This document shows, piece after piece, positions 54,857 through 63,729 of a stretch of 64,000 nucleotides of DNA. Below the pieces are notes generated by a model. That model saw only the letters and a program-made list of their open reading frames with translations. It made no database searches and was not told where the DNA came from. Source of the DNA: Secundilactobacillus oryzae JCM 18671 (lineage in GTDB: Bacteria; Bacillota; Bacilli; Lactobacillales; Lactobacillaceae); assembly GCF_000740055.1 (NCBI RefSeq), contig NZ_BBJM01000001.1, positions 62,001-126,000 of the forward strand, written 5' to 3'. The first letter of the stretch is position 1; every line of letters begins with the position of its first letter. Position numbers and translations under genes: made by a program.

Positions 54857-56125
54857 CTACCCCTTATTTTCGGCGAAGTAACGGTCAAAATTCTTGGCGT
54901 AAATGTGATTCATCCACTTATTTAACAGCCAACGTTTCGGATTCATATCCTTAGAATAGGCAAAGGTCGTTCCAAACTGCTTTCGATTGATCAAATCAAC
55001 TGCAATTGCTTTTTCCTCATTGTCCCGGGCGTACTTCTTAAAGACACGAGCGGGAACGCCAAGCCACAACTGGCGTTTAGATTCATCACGATTTCCGTAG
55101 ACAGTCTCTTGATTCTCCAACTGACCAGTAACGTAGTCTTGAACGACCCAATCTGCTAAATTGTAACCATTTAGCGTGACGAAGAAACTACTACGTCCCT
55201 GACGCAGGTTAATTTCGAACAACTTGAATGTTTGGTCACGCGAATCATACTTCATATCGAAGTTTGCGTAGCCAGTAAACTGAATGGCTTCCAAGAAGGC
55301 TTGAATTTGATCATAAACGGCTTGGTTATACTCGGGTAAAATTGCCACGTAGTTCCCAATAGCTGATGGTGAAGGATCTTCCAGCAATGGATGGCCTAGG
55401 CACATCATTTTCACATGATGATTTTGATCCACATAGGCGTTCAAAACACGCATGTTACTATCGTCCCCAGGAATAAAGTCTTGCAAGATAAAATCAGACT
55501 TGTATCCATTCGTGTAAGCTAAGTCAACAATCCGGTCAAACTCTTCACGACTTTGAATCCGGAACGCCTTTTTCCGACCTTCGAAATGCACATCTAGCCA
55601 CTCCACACTGTTAGCAGGCTTAAGTGCTACCGGATAGTCGAATGGTTGTTCAATACGCCCTCCTTCATCGTGCATTTGTTTCGTCACGATACTGGTCTTA
55701 GGATAAGGCAGGTTGTATTGATCACAAATTTTGTAGAAGTTTTCTTTGTTGTTCAATTGCTTCAACAAATCAAAATCAATATAAGGACAAACAAACGTAT
55801 CTGACAATTCAGCTTTATGCTTTGAAATTAGTTCTGCATAGCCATCCCCACATCCAATCAGAATAACCGGTTCATCATGGTCAGCATAACACTTTTTGAT
55901 TTCCCGCATTGATTCGATCCAGACGGGATCCTCATCGAAGCCATCGATTAACTCTAAATCAACGACTTTAGTAAAACGAGTTGGCGCTAATTGAATACTA
56001 GCAAACGCCTTAACTGGCTTGCCATACAATTCATAGAATGAGCGCGCCATCCCATAAACGTTAAAATCACTTCCCAACAGAATGGGCGTGAATTGGACAT
56101 CTGTTTTCGTTTCGGTTGTCATCAT
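54857..56125 (-). CDS. ATP-grasp ligase, probable D-aspartate ligase of peptidoglycan cross-bridge
   Basis: A 422-residue ATP-grasp enzyme, similar in size and layout to the Aslfm-type ligases that add D-Asp to the epsilon amino group of Lys in the UDP-MurNAc-pentapeptide. Visible are the N-terminal Rossmann-like part, VALKPANSVEW, the ATP-binding stretch FILQDFIPGDDSNMRVL and the catalytic FEINLRQGRSSFFVTLNG. Position between murE and racD supports the D-Asp function, as in enterococci and other lactobacilli. It overlaps the murE stop by 4 nt. The substrate is inferred from context. Confidence 0.85.
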   Translation of the reverse strand: MMTTETKTDVQFTPILLGSDFNVYGMARSFYELYGKPVKAFASIQLAPTRFTKVVDLELIDGFDEDPVWIESMREIKKCYADHDEPVILIGCGDGYAELISKHKAELSDTFVCPYIDFDLLKQLNNKENFYKICDQYNLPYPKTSIVTKQMHDEGGRIEQPFDYPVALKPANSVEWLDVHFEGRKKAFRIQSREEFDRIVDLAYTNGYKSDFILQDFIPGDDSNMRVLNAYVDQNHHVKMMCLGHPLLEDPSPSAIGNYVAILPEYNQAVYDQIQAFLEAIQFTGYANFDMKYDSRDQTFKLFEINLRQGRSSFFVTLNGYNLADWVVQDYVTGQLENQETVYGNRDESKRQLWLGVPARVFKKYARDNEEKAIAVDLINRKQFGTTFAYSKDMNPKRWLLNKWMNHIYAKNFDRYFAENKG

Positions 56126-57663
56126 TCAATCTCCTCAACAATAGTTTTTGCAACGGTCACATCGGATGGGTATGGCGTATCAACGCCCTTCACCTTTTGG
56201 TAGGGGTCTTCACCCTTCCCTGCGATAACCACGATATCGTCATTGGAACTAGATTCAATGGCCTCGCGAATCGCACTAATTCGATCCATATTGAAATGAA
56301 CCGTCACTTTTTCGTGATCAATGTGCTGATCAATGGCATCCGCAATCGCTTTTGGATCCTCAAATCCAGGATCATCTGCGGTTAAATAAGCCACATCAGC
56401 TTCTTCAGAAAGGGCTTTACCAAAGCCTTCCCGCCGCGAGATACCTTTGTCACCGGCACTACCAACGACCGCAATCACTTCTCCGGCATCCGTCTGCTTC
56501 TTCAAGAAGGCAAGTAACGCCCGCATGCTGGCGTAATTATGTGCGTAGTCAATATAAATTGTGCCATGATGCTTGGTTTTGATGTACTCCATCCGACCAG
56601 GAACGTGAATATCGGGTAATGCTGTTTGGGCTGCTGCCTGATTAGCACCCGCTAACCCAGCTGCAATAATAGCACTTGTTGCATTACCTTCGTTATAATC
56701 ACCAGGAATGTGAACCGTATAATTGGCCGCCACTCCCAGTGCCTGGGCTTTTTCAGTTCTGGCGTTCAGGGCAAATTCACTACCATGTAGCGACTCCGCT
56801 TGATTTTCAATTTCAAAATCAATGGTCACGTCACTTGGTACCTGGGCACCTTTTTTAGAAAATAGATAAATTGATTCCGGTTGTGTAGTCGCTTTTGCTG
56901 CACCATAAACATCAGCAAAATGTGCCGTTTCAGCATTAATCACACATCGCTTGGCATTAACTAAGAGCTGTTCCTTACAGTGCAAATAATCTGCAAAGGT
57001 TGGATGCTCGTTTCGGCCGACATGGTCCGGTGTGATATTGAGAAAAACTCCGACATCAAATTTTAAACCAAAAACGCGATTACGCTTATAAGCTTGTGAC
57101 GAAACTTCCATCACTAAATGAGTCATCCCATTTGTCACTGCCGTGCGCATATCATGAAACAGATCGAGCGACTCTGGCGTCGTGAGATTTGATTTAAAGT
57201 GTTGATCTGGTTGTGAGCCCACAAACCGATCAATCGTCGAAAATAACGCCGTCTTTTCATCGGTACTCGTTTGCAAAATGCCCCGAGTAAAGTATGCCGA
57301 GGTGGTCTTTCCCTTGGTTCCGGTAATCCCAACGATAAACAAATCATTTTGCGGATAATCATAAAAGGCAGCACCCACTAAAGACATGGCTTTTTGAATG
57401 TCAGTCACGATGATTGCACTCAAGCCGTCCCCTTCGGCGTAGCTTTGCTCAGCCACGTAAGCCGTTGCCCCCTGATTGCGGGCACTTGTTAGATATACCG
57501 GTTTAAAATTTCCCTTACAGAAAAAAAGTGTATCAGCCGTTACCTGACGGGAATCATAAGTCACAGCTTTGAATGCTTGATCTGTATCCTTTGCCAGCGT
57601 CACAGATTTCAACAAATGGTGCTCTTTAAGTAACACGATTGTTTCCCTAATGCCGAGTGACAT
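56122..57663 (-). CDS. murE: UDP-N-acetylmuramyl-tripeptide synthetase, L-lysine type
   Basis: A 513-residue Mur ligase that adds the third amino acid to UDP-MurNAc-L-Ala-D-Glu. The P-loop is GITGTKGKTTSAYF at residues 112-125, and the segment NITPDHVGRNEHPTF follows the usual pattern. The specificity motif at residues 430-432 and beyond reads DDPGFEDP, the Lys-type form, not the DNPR typical of meso-DAP enzymes. It thus predicts Lys in position 3, fitting a D-Asp bridge. It starts the murE-asl-racD operon. Confidence 0.93.
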   Translation of the reverse strand: MSLGIRETIVLLKEHHLLKSVTLAKDTDQAFKAVTYDSRQVTADTLFFCKGNFKPVYLTSARNQGATAYVAEQSYAEGDGLSAIIVTDIQKAMSLVGAAFYDYPQNDLFIVGITGTKGKTTSAYFTRGILQTSTDEKTALFSTIDRFVGSQPDQHFKSNLTTPESLDLFHDMRTAVTNGMTHLVMEVSSQAYKRNRVFGLKFDVGVFLNITPDHVGRNEHPTFADYLHCKEQLLVNAKRCVINAETAHFADVYGAAKATTQPESIYLFSKKGAQVPSDVTIDFEIENQAESLHGSEFALNARTEKAQALGVAANYTVHIPGDYNEGNATSAIIAAGLAGANQAAAQTALPDIHVPGRMEYIKTKHHGTIYIDYAHNYASMRALLAFLKKQTDAGEVIAVVGSAGDKGISRREGFGKALSEEADVAYLTADDPGFEDPKAIADAIDQHIDHEKVTVHFNMDRISAIREAIESSSNDDIVVIAGKGEDPYQKVKGVDTPYPSDVTVAKTIVEEIE

Positions 57664-57714
57664 AAAACATTCATCTCCAACTAATCATTTAGGTTTATTA
57701 TTTCACGAATATGT

Positions 57715-57792
57715 AAAAAAGGAAACTGGGTTAGCAAACTGACAGCAAAACTTAAGCTAAACAGGTCAGTTTCAGGACTCAGTTTCCTTTTG
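57715..57792 (-). terminator. Long stem-loop terminator of asnB
   Basis: On the minus strand AAAGGAAACTG pairs with CAGTTTCCTTT, and inside it AAACTGAC pairs with GTCAGTTT around a large loop. It ends in a T-run, 6 nt after the stop codon. Confidence 0.85.
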
Positions 57793-57797
57793 TGAAT

Positions 57798-59678
57798 TTA
57801 AACGACGGTACGGTGAACCTTTGATAAAGTATCTGCAGTCGTATCTTCTGGGAAGTAGACTTGGTACCAAAGAATGAACGTGTAAATCGTAAAGATCTTT
57901 TGCATGCTTGATTTACCGTTAATGTGTTCTTGTAAGATGTGCATCAAAGCATCGGTATCAAAGAATTTTTGAGCAACGTCTGAGGCAAAGGCTTCTTCAA
58001 TTCGCTTACGATACTTGTCTTCCTTAATCCAACTTGCAATTGGTGATGGGAAGCCTAATTTTTCCTTCTTAGCAACTCGCTCTGGTAATTCTGCTAAAGC
58101 GGCTGTCCGAAGTGAAATTTTAGTTTCAGTACCTTGAATTCGCGTTTTAGTTGGCATTGTTGAAGCGAACTTAGCCACTTCTTTATCCACCAATGGTGTC
58201 CGAACTTCAAGTGAGTTCGACATACTCATTCGATCAGCCTTATGCAAAATATCATATGGCAACCAAGTGTTGATATCGAAGTATTGCATTTGAGTAATCT
58301 CATCCTTATCCTTCACATCGTCAAAGATATGTTGGGTATACTCAGCCGTATCCTTGTTCAAAGCTTTGTTCTTTAAGATTTGATCCCGTTCATGTTCGTT
58401 AAAGACGTAGTTCACCCGGTAATAACGTTCACTAAGTGGTTGCGCCCCACGCGTCAAGAACCGTTTACCGTGGAAACGAGGTAAGTTTTCAACAGCCTTA
58501 GCAAGTCCCTTACGGATTAGCTTTGGTACTAGCTTTTGGTAGCGCTCAAATGGCACAGCCTCTAAGTACGTGTTGTAGCCACCGAAGAACTCATCGGCTC
58601 CTTCACCAGACAGTGCAACCTTGACGCTCTTACGAGTGCCTTTTGATAAGAAGAAGAGTTGCATTGCGGATGGGTTTGAAAGTGGTTCGTCCATGTAGTA
58701 CATGATCGTTGGCAGGATGTCAAAGTAGTCATCCCCCGTAATCGTGAGTGGCGTGTTTTTTTGCTTAATTTCTTTGGCAAATTCAGTCGACCAGCTCAAC
58801 TCACTGTACTTAGAGTTATTGAATCCAAGTGAAAATGATTGAATTGGCTTCAACTTAGCGGCTTCATTCAAGACGTAACTTGAATCAATCCCACTTGAAA
58901 GGAAGCTTCCAACCTCAACGTCGGCAATCATGTGAGCTTTCACTGAATCATCAACGATGCCGCGGATCTTCTTGGCATCTTCTTCAATGGTTTGTGAGTT
59001 ATCAATGTGGTCGTAGTTAAACTTATAGTACGTGTGGGTTTCTGTCTGACCATCCTTGTGAAAGAAGTATTGGCCTGGCAGTAATTTGAAGACGTTTTTG
59101 AACATCGTTTCTTTTGATGGAATAAATTCAAAGCTCAAATGAACTGGTAAAAGACTCTCGTTGAACTCCTTAACGAACTTAGGATGTTCAAGGAAGCCCT
59201 TAATTTCAGAAGCCCAAAGGAAAGTATCACCATCGTCATAGTAGTAGAGTGGCTTGATACCAAAGTGATCACGCGCACCGAACACTTCTTTGGTGGCTTT
59301 GTCGTAAATAACAAAGGCATACATCCCGCGGAGCTTCTGTAACAAATCTGGGCCCCAGGCATCGTAACCATGAATCAAGACTTCTGAATCCACTTCAGTT
59401 TGGAATTCGTAACCGAGTTCGATTAATTCTTTTCTAATATCTTGGTAGTTATAAATTTCACCGTTAAACGTGAGGACCTTGGTCTGATCCCGGTTATACA
59501 TTGGTTGCTTACCATGAGCCAAATCAATGATTGAAAGACGACGGAAGCCCATAACGGCACCCTCATCGCTAAAGTAAGCATCGTCATCTGGACCACGATG
59601 CTTAATCCGATCTGCCATGTTAATAATCGTGTCGCTTGGGACATCTTTTTGGTTAACGTAACCAACAAATCCACACAT
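57798..59678 (-). CDS. asnB: Glutamine-dependent asparagine synthase (AsnB/AsnH family)
   Basis: A 626-residue two-domain amidotransferase. The N-terminal class II glutaminase begins with the nucleophile after Met (MCGFVGYV) and has RRLSIIDLAHGKQPM and GEIYNY. The synthetase domain has the PP-loop SFLSSGIDSSYVLNEAA. Related proteins in Gram-positives amidate either Asp to Asn or cell-wall residues, for example AsnH on D-Asp bridges in Lactococcus. Lying behind the murE-asl-racD operon on the same strand, a cell-wall role is plausible. ATG 59678 is preceded by AAAGGGGATAA. Confidence 0.9.
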   Translation of the reverse strand: MCGFVGYVNQKDVPSDTIINMADRIKHRGPDDDAYFSDEGAVMGFRRLSIIDLAHGKQPMYNRDQTKVLTFNGEIYNYQDIRKELIELGYEFQTEVDSEVLIHGYDAWGPDLLQKLRGMYAFVIYDKATKEVFGARDHFGIKPLYYYDDGDTFLWASEIKGFLEHPKFVKEFNESLLPVHLSFEFIPSKETMFKNVFKLLPGQYFFHKDGQTETHTYYKFNYDHIDNSQTIEEDAKKIRGIVDDSVKAHMIADVEVGSFLSSGIDSSYVLNEAAKLKPIQSFSLGFNNSKYSELSWSTEFAKEIKQKNTPLTITGDDYFDILPTIMYYMDEPLSNPSAMQLFFLSKGTRKSVKVALSGEGADEFFGGYNTYLEAVPFERYQKLVPKLIRKGLAKAVENLPRFHGKRFLTRGAQPLSERYYRVNYVFNEHERDQILKNKALNKDTAEYTQHIFDDVKDKDEITQMQYFDINTWLPYDILHKADRMSMSNSLEVRTPLVDKEVAKFASTMPTKTRIQGTETKISLRTAALAELPERVAKKEKLGFPSPIASWIKEDKYRKRIEEAFASDVAQKFFDTDALMHILQEHINGKSSMQKIFTIYTFILWYQVYFPEDTTADTLSKVHRTVV

Positions 59679-59789
59679 GCTTTTATCCCCTTTAGTTCTT
59701 ATAAATAATCTATTTTAATTACACAACAGAAATATACTATCAAATTTGTTTGGCTATTACTAGCAACATAACGCTTTTTTAAGCTTTCT

Positions 59790-60473
59790 TCACTCTTGGA
59801 AACTCAATTCATCATGATCCAAGATTTTGATGTTGCGTCGACCACTCTGCTTAATTAAATTTTCCGCTTCAAACTCTCGGAGTTTCCGTGATAAAGATTC
59901 CGGCGTAATACCTAAGTATGAGGCCAGATCTTTCTTGGTCAGCGGTAGTTCGAAATATTCACCATTTTGCCCCTCTGCTTCGAGCAAATAATTGGCCAAC
60001 CGTTCGGCAGCACTTTCAGTCGTCAATGAAGCTGAGCGGCGTTCACTATCTTCGAGACGCTTAGACATCTCGGCTAACAGTGCAATCGCGGTCGAAGGAT
60101 ATTGACTCAGCAAATCAATCATATCCTGGTGCTTAATGGCACAATAATGTGTCGGCACCACTGTTTCAGCAAACGATTCGTGCACACTCACGCTAAAAAG
60201 TTGGTGTTCACCAATGACTTCACCAGTCGTTACCACTTTCAAAAGCTGCTCCTTACCGGACTCACCCACGCGAGTCATTCGAACTTGCCCATGGTGAATA
60301 ATGTACAGTGTTCCTGAAGATTCACCTGCTCGATACAAAAATTCGCCTTTCTCAGCCGTTTTCATTTCGATTAATTCAGCAACCTGCCCAGTCTGTTCTT
60401 CATCCAGCCCCTGAAAAATAGGCACTAATTTTACGCAGCGTTTTCGTTCTTCAAAACTATCGTCCATGTGCAT
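59790..60473 (-). CDS. Crp/Fnr family regulator of the Flp type
   Basis: A 227-residue cAMP-binding-domain-fold transcription regulator. A cyclic-nucleotide-like domain covers residues 15-130, and a helix-turn-helix Crp domain KKDLASYLGITPESLSRKLREF covers about 165-215. Only two cysteines, Cys13 and Cys111, are present, so an FNR-type iron-sulfur cluster is excluded. The Flp proteins of Lactobacillus casei use two cysteines at a nearly equal spacing as a dithiol-disulfide redox switch. The start ATG 60473 follows AAGGAGGCAATTG. It is immediately upstream of asnB but probably separately expressed. Confidence 0.88.
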   Translation of the reverse strand: MHMDDSFEERKRCVKLVPIFQGLDEEQTGQVAELIEMKTAEKGEFLYRAGESSGTLYIIHHGQVRMTRVGESGKEQLLKVVTTGEVIGEHQLFSVSVHESFAETVVPTHYCAIKHQDMIDLLSQYPSTAIALLAEMSKRLEDSERRSASLTTESAAERLANYLLEAEGQNGEYFELPLTKKDLASYLGITPESLSRKLREFEAENLIKQSGRRNIKILDHDELSFQE

Positions 60474-60541
60474 TTCAATTGCCTCCTTCGACCGTCATCC
60501 AACGGTTCATTATATCAAATAATTGCATCTTTAATGACAAC

Positions 60542-61450
60542 CTATTTTCGTCGGTGGAACTTCAAAATCATTAGTAACCAAATGATGAAGACCGCGGATA
60601 AGATGATAATGAACACCCAGGCGTTCGCCCATTTTTCAAAGGGTAAGTGGACATTCATCCCGTAAAAGCCGGTCAAAATCGTTGGAACGGCCATGGTAAG
60701 TGACCAAATCGTCAAAATTTCCATGATATCATTCAGATTATTATTAACGACACTATTAAATGTGTCAGAAATTCGCTCAACGACCTGCGTTTCAATTTCA
60801 ATCATTCGCTGCACCTGCTCTGATTCGATGTGCACATCTTCAATGCCGTCCATCCGATCATCATCACCAGTTTTGCCAAAGTGAGTTGAGCCTAATTTAT
60901 TTAATAAGTCGAGGTTAAGCTGGACCGCACTCGAGAAGAACGTTAACGTCTGTCGCAAGTACGATAGCGCAATTAAATCTTTATTTTTAGCATTTTTGCT
61001 AAGCACCTTGTCCATTTGGTTTCGCTGACGGGTAATCAGGCGCATGACGGGAATATAGCTATCCATCATCGCAAACATAGCCTCCAAAATAAACAAGTCT
61101 GCGCGTTTAGTGGTGGAGTCTCGGCCCACTTGTTGGAAAATAGTATTCACTTCCTCAAGTCGGCTCTCATTAAACGTAAATAGGTTGCCACTATGCATTA
61201 AAAAGCTGACTGGCCGCGTAATATATTTTAGTTTGGTTTGATCCAGAATGTAGGGCACGTGAAGCGTAATTAATTCATTGTCCGTGTCATCATCGTAAAC
61301 ATAGTGCGGACTTTCATCTTTATCAGTAACGTAGGTAATCATTTCCTCTGTCAGCCCATATTGTTCGGCCAGCGCAGTTCGTTCCTCATCCGTTAAAGCT
61401 TCGGTTTCAACCCAATTAAAATCGTTAAATGACTTATCTGTTCGAATCAT
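60542..61450 (-). CDS. CorA family magnesium/divalent cation transporter
   Basis: A 302-residue membrane transporter of the CorA family. A large N-terminal cytoplasmic domain of about 240 residues is followed by two C-terminal transmembrane helices, SLTMAVPTILTGF and WVFIIILSAVFIIWLLM, joined by the selectivity motif YGMN (the GMN signature). The charged end KFHRRK is typical. CorA channels pass Mg2+, Co2+ or Ni2+. It is apparently monocistronic between the Flp gene and the divergent-looking NAD(P)-binding gene. Confidence 0.93.
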   Translation of the reverse strand: MIRTDKSFNDFNWVETEALTDEERTALAEQYGLTEEMITYVTDKDESPHYVYDDDTDNELITLHVPYILDQTKLKYITRPVSFLMHSGNLFTFNESRLEEVNTIFQQVGRDSTTKRADLFILEAMFAMMDSYIPVMRLITRQRNQMDKVLSKNAKNKDLIALSYLRQTLTFFSSAVQLNLDLLNKLGSTHFGKTGDDDRMDGIEDVHIESEQVQRMIEIETQVVERISDTFNSVVNNNLNDIMEILTIWSLTMAVPTILTGFYGMNVHLPFEKWANAWVFIIILSAVFIIWLLMILKFHRRK

Positions 61451-61520
61451 TGCGACTACTCCTCAACTCTTTTTTATCATTATCATGCTAACTGAGACTG
61501 ATTACAACGGTTCAAACGTC

Positions 61521-61552
61521 AAAAAAATGCCGAACGCATTGTTCGACATTGT
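61521..61552 (-). terminator. Terminator of the NAD(P)-binding protein gene
   Basis: ATGTCGAAC and GTTCGGCAT pair over nine positions with one G-T pair on the minus strand, followed by a T-run. Confidence 0.85.
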
Positions 61553-61560
61553 CACAATCA

Positions 61561-62196
61561 TTATTTATCGACAACTGTAAATCGTTGACGAAGGTGCTTA
61601 GGATGTTCAATTTCATCTACAATGGCAACCGCAACATTTCCAGTTGTCACCACTGATTCACCTTCAGTATTTTGCATCAGCTGATCGGTCCCCATCACGT
61701 ATTCAGTTGCTGGCCCTACTTTGAAGTTCCCTTGTGGTGAAATGGCTGTCCAGTTAACATTATCAATCCAAGTCAGAAAATCATACTCGTGAACTTGTTG
61801 TAAAGGTGTCTCAATCCAAGGGGCGTTCGCATTGTTAGCTAGAATAGCTTTTAGCAGACGGTTACCACTTGGATCTTTCAGTGAGGCGGCACCTAAAATA
61901 AAGAAGAGTGTGGTGTGTTTATTTCCTCGAAATAGTCGAATTAATTTGGCAGCAAGATCCAAATGCTCGTATGCCTTTGGCGATCTGAAGGCATCAATCA
62001 CGTAGTCAAAACCCGCTAAATCAGCTTGGCTGAGGCTAAAAGCATCCTTTTCCAAAATTTTTGCTTCATGACCTAATACTTCAACTGCTTTTTCACGATC
62101 TCGTACAATGGCTGTCACATCATGTCCTCGACGGACCGCCTCTTCAAAGATTGCTTTCCCTGCATTGCCAGTTGCACCGATAATACCGATTTCCAT
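61561..62196 (-). CDS. NAD(P)H-binding protein (YwnB-like, SDR atypical)
   Basis: A 211-residue NAD(P)-binding Rossmann protein with the motif GIIGATGNAGKAIFEEAVRRGH at the N-terminus. It fits the atypical SDR/NmrA-like group with YwnB relatives. No classical YxxxK active site is seen, so a sensor or reductase function remains open. Segments FFILGAASLKD and NWTAISPQGNF support the group. It stands alone, with its own terminator, and is divergent from the small secreted protein gene. Confidence 0.85.
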   Translation of the reverse strand: MEIGIIGATGNAGKAIFEEAVRRGHDVTAIVRDREKAVEVLGHEAKILEKDAFSLSQADLAGFDYVIDAFRSPKAYEHLDLAAKLIRLFRGNKHTTLFFILGAASLKDPSGNRLLKAILANNANAPWIETPLQQVHEYDFLTWIDNVNWTAISPQGNFKVGPATEYVMGTDQLMQNTEGESVVTTGNVAVAIVDEIEHPKHLRQRFTVVDK

Positions 62197-62364
62197 GTTC
62201 GCTCATCCCTTCTATCTCAATCTACTTCACAATGGTATCATGCTTTCACCATATTTCTTAACGGAAAGCTCACTAGTTTCTTATTAAATATTTTGAAGGA
62301 CTTTCGTTCAATTACTTTCGCTTAGTATGTTATAATGCAAGCGTATTCAAATTACGGGGAGAAT

Positions 62365-62756
62365 ATGACTATGTTTAAGAAGCTAACCAAGTCACTCGTT
62401 ATGGCTGTTGCAGCTTTGACTTTAGGGAGTAGTTTTGGGGCCGTTGCCCAGCTATGGTGAACGATAATCACGTTCAGACTGCTGAAGCTGCAACAAAGAA
62501 GAAACAAACCGTCTACTTAGGAAAAGTGAAGAAGGCGCGTGTTATTTACCGTTTCGATTTAAAAAAGAATACGGCTAAAAAGTATGGCACCGTCAACAAG
62601 GGGCAATACGTTGCTGCCACATACAATAAAAGCTTAGGTGGTTGGATTATCACCATTTATAAAAGCAAAAAGGTGAAAACAACTAGTAAGGTCATTTTCG
62701 CAGTAAGCGGTAAATCTGCAACTTGGTTCAAAAAAGTCAAAACTTATAAAGTCTAA
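62365..62756 (+). pseudogene. Small secreted protein, frameshifted after the signal peptide
   Basis: ATG 62365 starts a signal peptide (MTMFKKLTKSLVMAVAAL, then SSFGAVA), which continues out of frame and stops at 62460 (AQLW then TGA). The mature part is in the next frame (62454-62756, MVNDNHVQTAEAATKKK and beyond). Adding one C in the CCC run at 62447-62449 would give GCC CCA GCT ATG GTG and restore a 130-residue secreted protein with a cleavage site near TAEA. The mature part is basic and rich in Lys and aromatic residues (WIITIYKSKK, SATWFKK), with no recognised domain. Either decay or a sequencing error. Confidence 0.8.
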
Positions 62757-62789
62757 AAAAAGTCCAGATCAGCTGATCTGGACTTTTTC
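62755..62789. terminator. Bidirectional terminator between the secreted-protein and SPFH genes
   Basis: AAAAAAAGTCCAGATCAGCT is complementary to itself through its centre, giving a perfect 14-bp palindrome with A/T-runs serving both strands. Confidence 0.93.
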
Positions 62790-62790
62790 A

Positions 62791-63720
62791 TTACTCACCT
62801 GCTGCGTCTGTAGCAGGTGCTTTTTTATTTTTCAACAGTTCACCAATCGCTGGTAACTGCCCCATCGTATCTGCCGTTTTATTTGGTAGCACAATGGTGT
62901 TGGCCGGCGACTTAGCTAGTTCTTCAAATGCCTTTGTATTCAAGTCAACGAAGTAGTTGCCATCAACCACTCGTAACGCATCGTTCACCGTTTGAATTCG
63001 AACCGCTTCGGCTTCAGCTTCAATTTTAACTGAAGTTGCTTTTGCTTGTGCCCGAGTGACCATAGCTTCGTTTTCGGCCTTGTTAGTTTCAAGTAAGGCA
63101 CGGTTGTTAGCCTCATTTTCCAAGGTGATAGAACGACTCTTACCTTCAGCGGTCGCAATCGTTGCATCACGTTCACGGGTAGCTTGTAGTAATCGATTCA
63201 TCGAATTCTGGATGTCTTGGGATGGATTAACTGAATCAATGTTAATTCGGTCAACATTCAAACCGTAGCCAGCAGTCACGGACGAGATTTCTTTGAACAA
63301 AGCAGCGTTGATTTCTTGTGTTCCGTTCAGCACTTCATTCAATTCCTTATTACCAATGATGCCTCGAAGCGATGCCCGTGTATCTTGAACCATTGAGCGA
63401 ACCGAGTTTTCATTTTTAAAGACGAAATCGGAAATATTGGTCACGTGAAATTTAAGCGAAATTTTCACTGAGATTTCAGCGTTATCCTTAGTGATCACAA
63501 TTTGCTGATCTAAATCAAGTGGTGTCTGAGCTGTACTAACAGTCACAATTTTGGAAATAAACGGTTTGATAAAATGTAACCCTGGATTCAACGTTTTTTC
63601 GTACTTACCAAGTGTCATGACAACCCCAACATTGGGCTGAACCACGATTCGAATGGAAAATACCAAACACACAATGACTAAAACTAAAATCAAAATACTA
63701 ATAATTAACAAAATCAACAC
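62791..63720 (-). CDS. SPFH/Band 7 (stomatin-like) membrane protein
   Basis: A 309-residue protein with an N-terminal membrane helix (about 1-25, LLIISILILVLVIVCLVF) and an SPFH/PHB domain (QPNVGVVMTLGKYEKTLNPGLHFIKPF, TAQTPLDLDQQIVITKDNAEIS). A charged helical stretch with repeated Ala and Glu follows (SITLENEANNRALLETNKAENE). Stomatin-like proteins organise membrane microdomains and bind proteases, often with an NfeD partner that is not visible here. The exact start (GTG 63720, or a nearby TTG) is uncertain. It begins 9 nt after the unrecognised gene upstream, so the two are probably co-transcribed. Confidence 0.9.
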   Translation of the reverse strand: MLILLIISILILVLVIVCLVFSIRIVVQPNVGVVMTLGKYEKTLNPGLHFIKPFISKIVTVSTAQTPLDLDQQIVITKDNAEISVKISLKFHVTNISDFVFKNENSVRSMVQDTRASLRGIIGNKELNEVLNGTQEINAALFKEISSVTAGYGLNVDRINIDSVNPSQDIQNSMNRLLQATRERDATIATAEGKSRSITLENEANNRALLETNKAENEAMVTRAQAKATSVKIEAEAEAVRIQTVNDALRVVDGNYFVDLNTKAFEELAKSPANTIVLPNKTADTMGQLPAIGELLKNKKAPATDAAGE

Positions 63721-63729
63721 GCCCCTATC

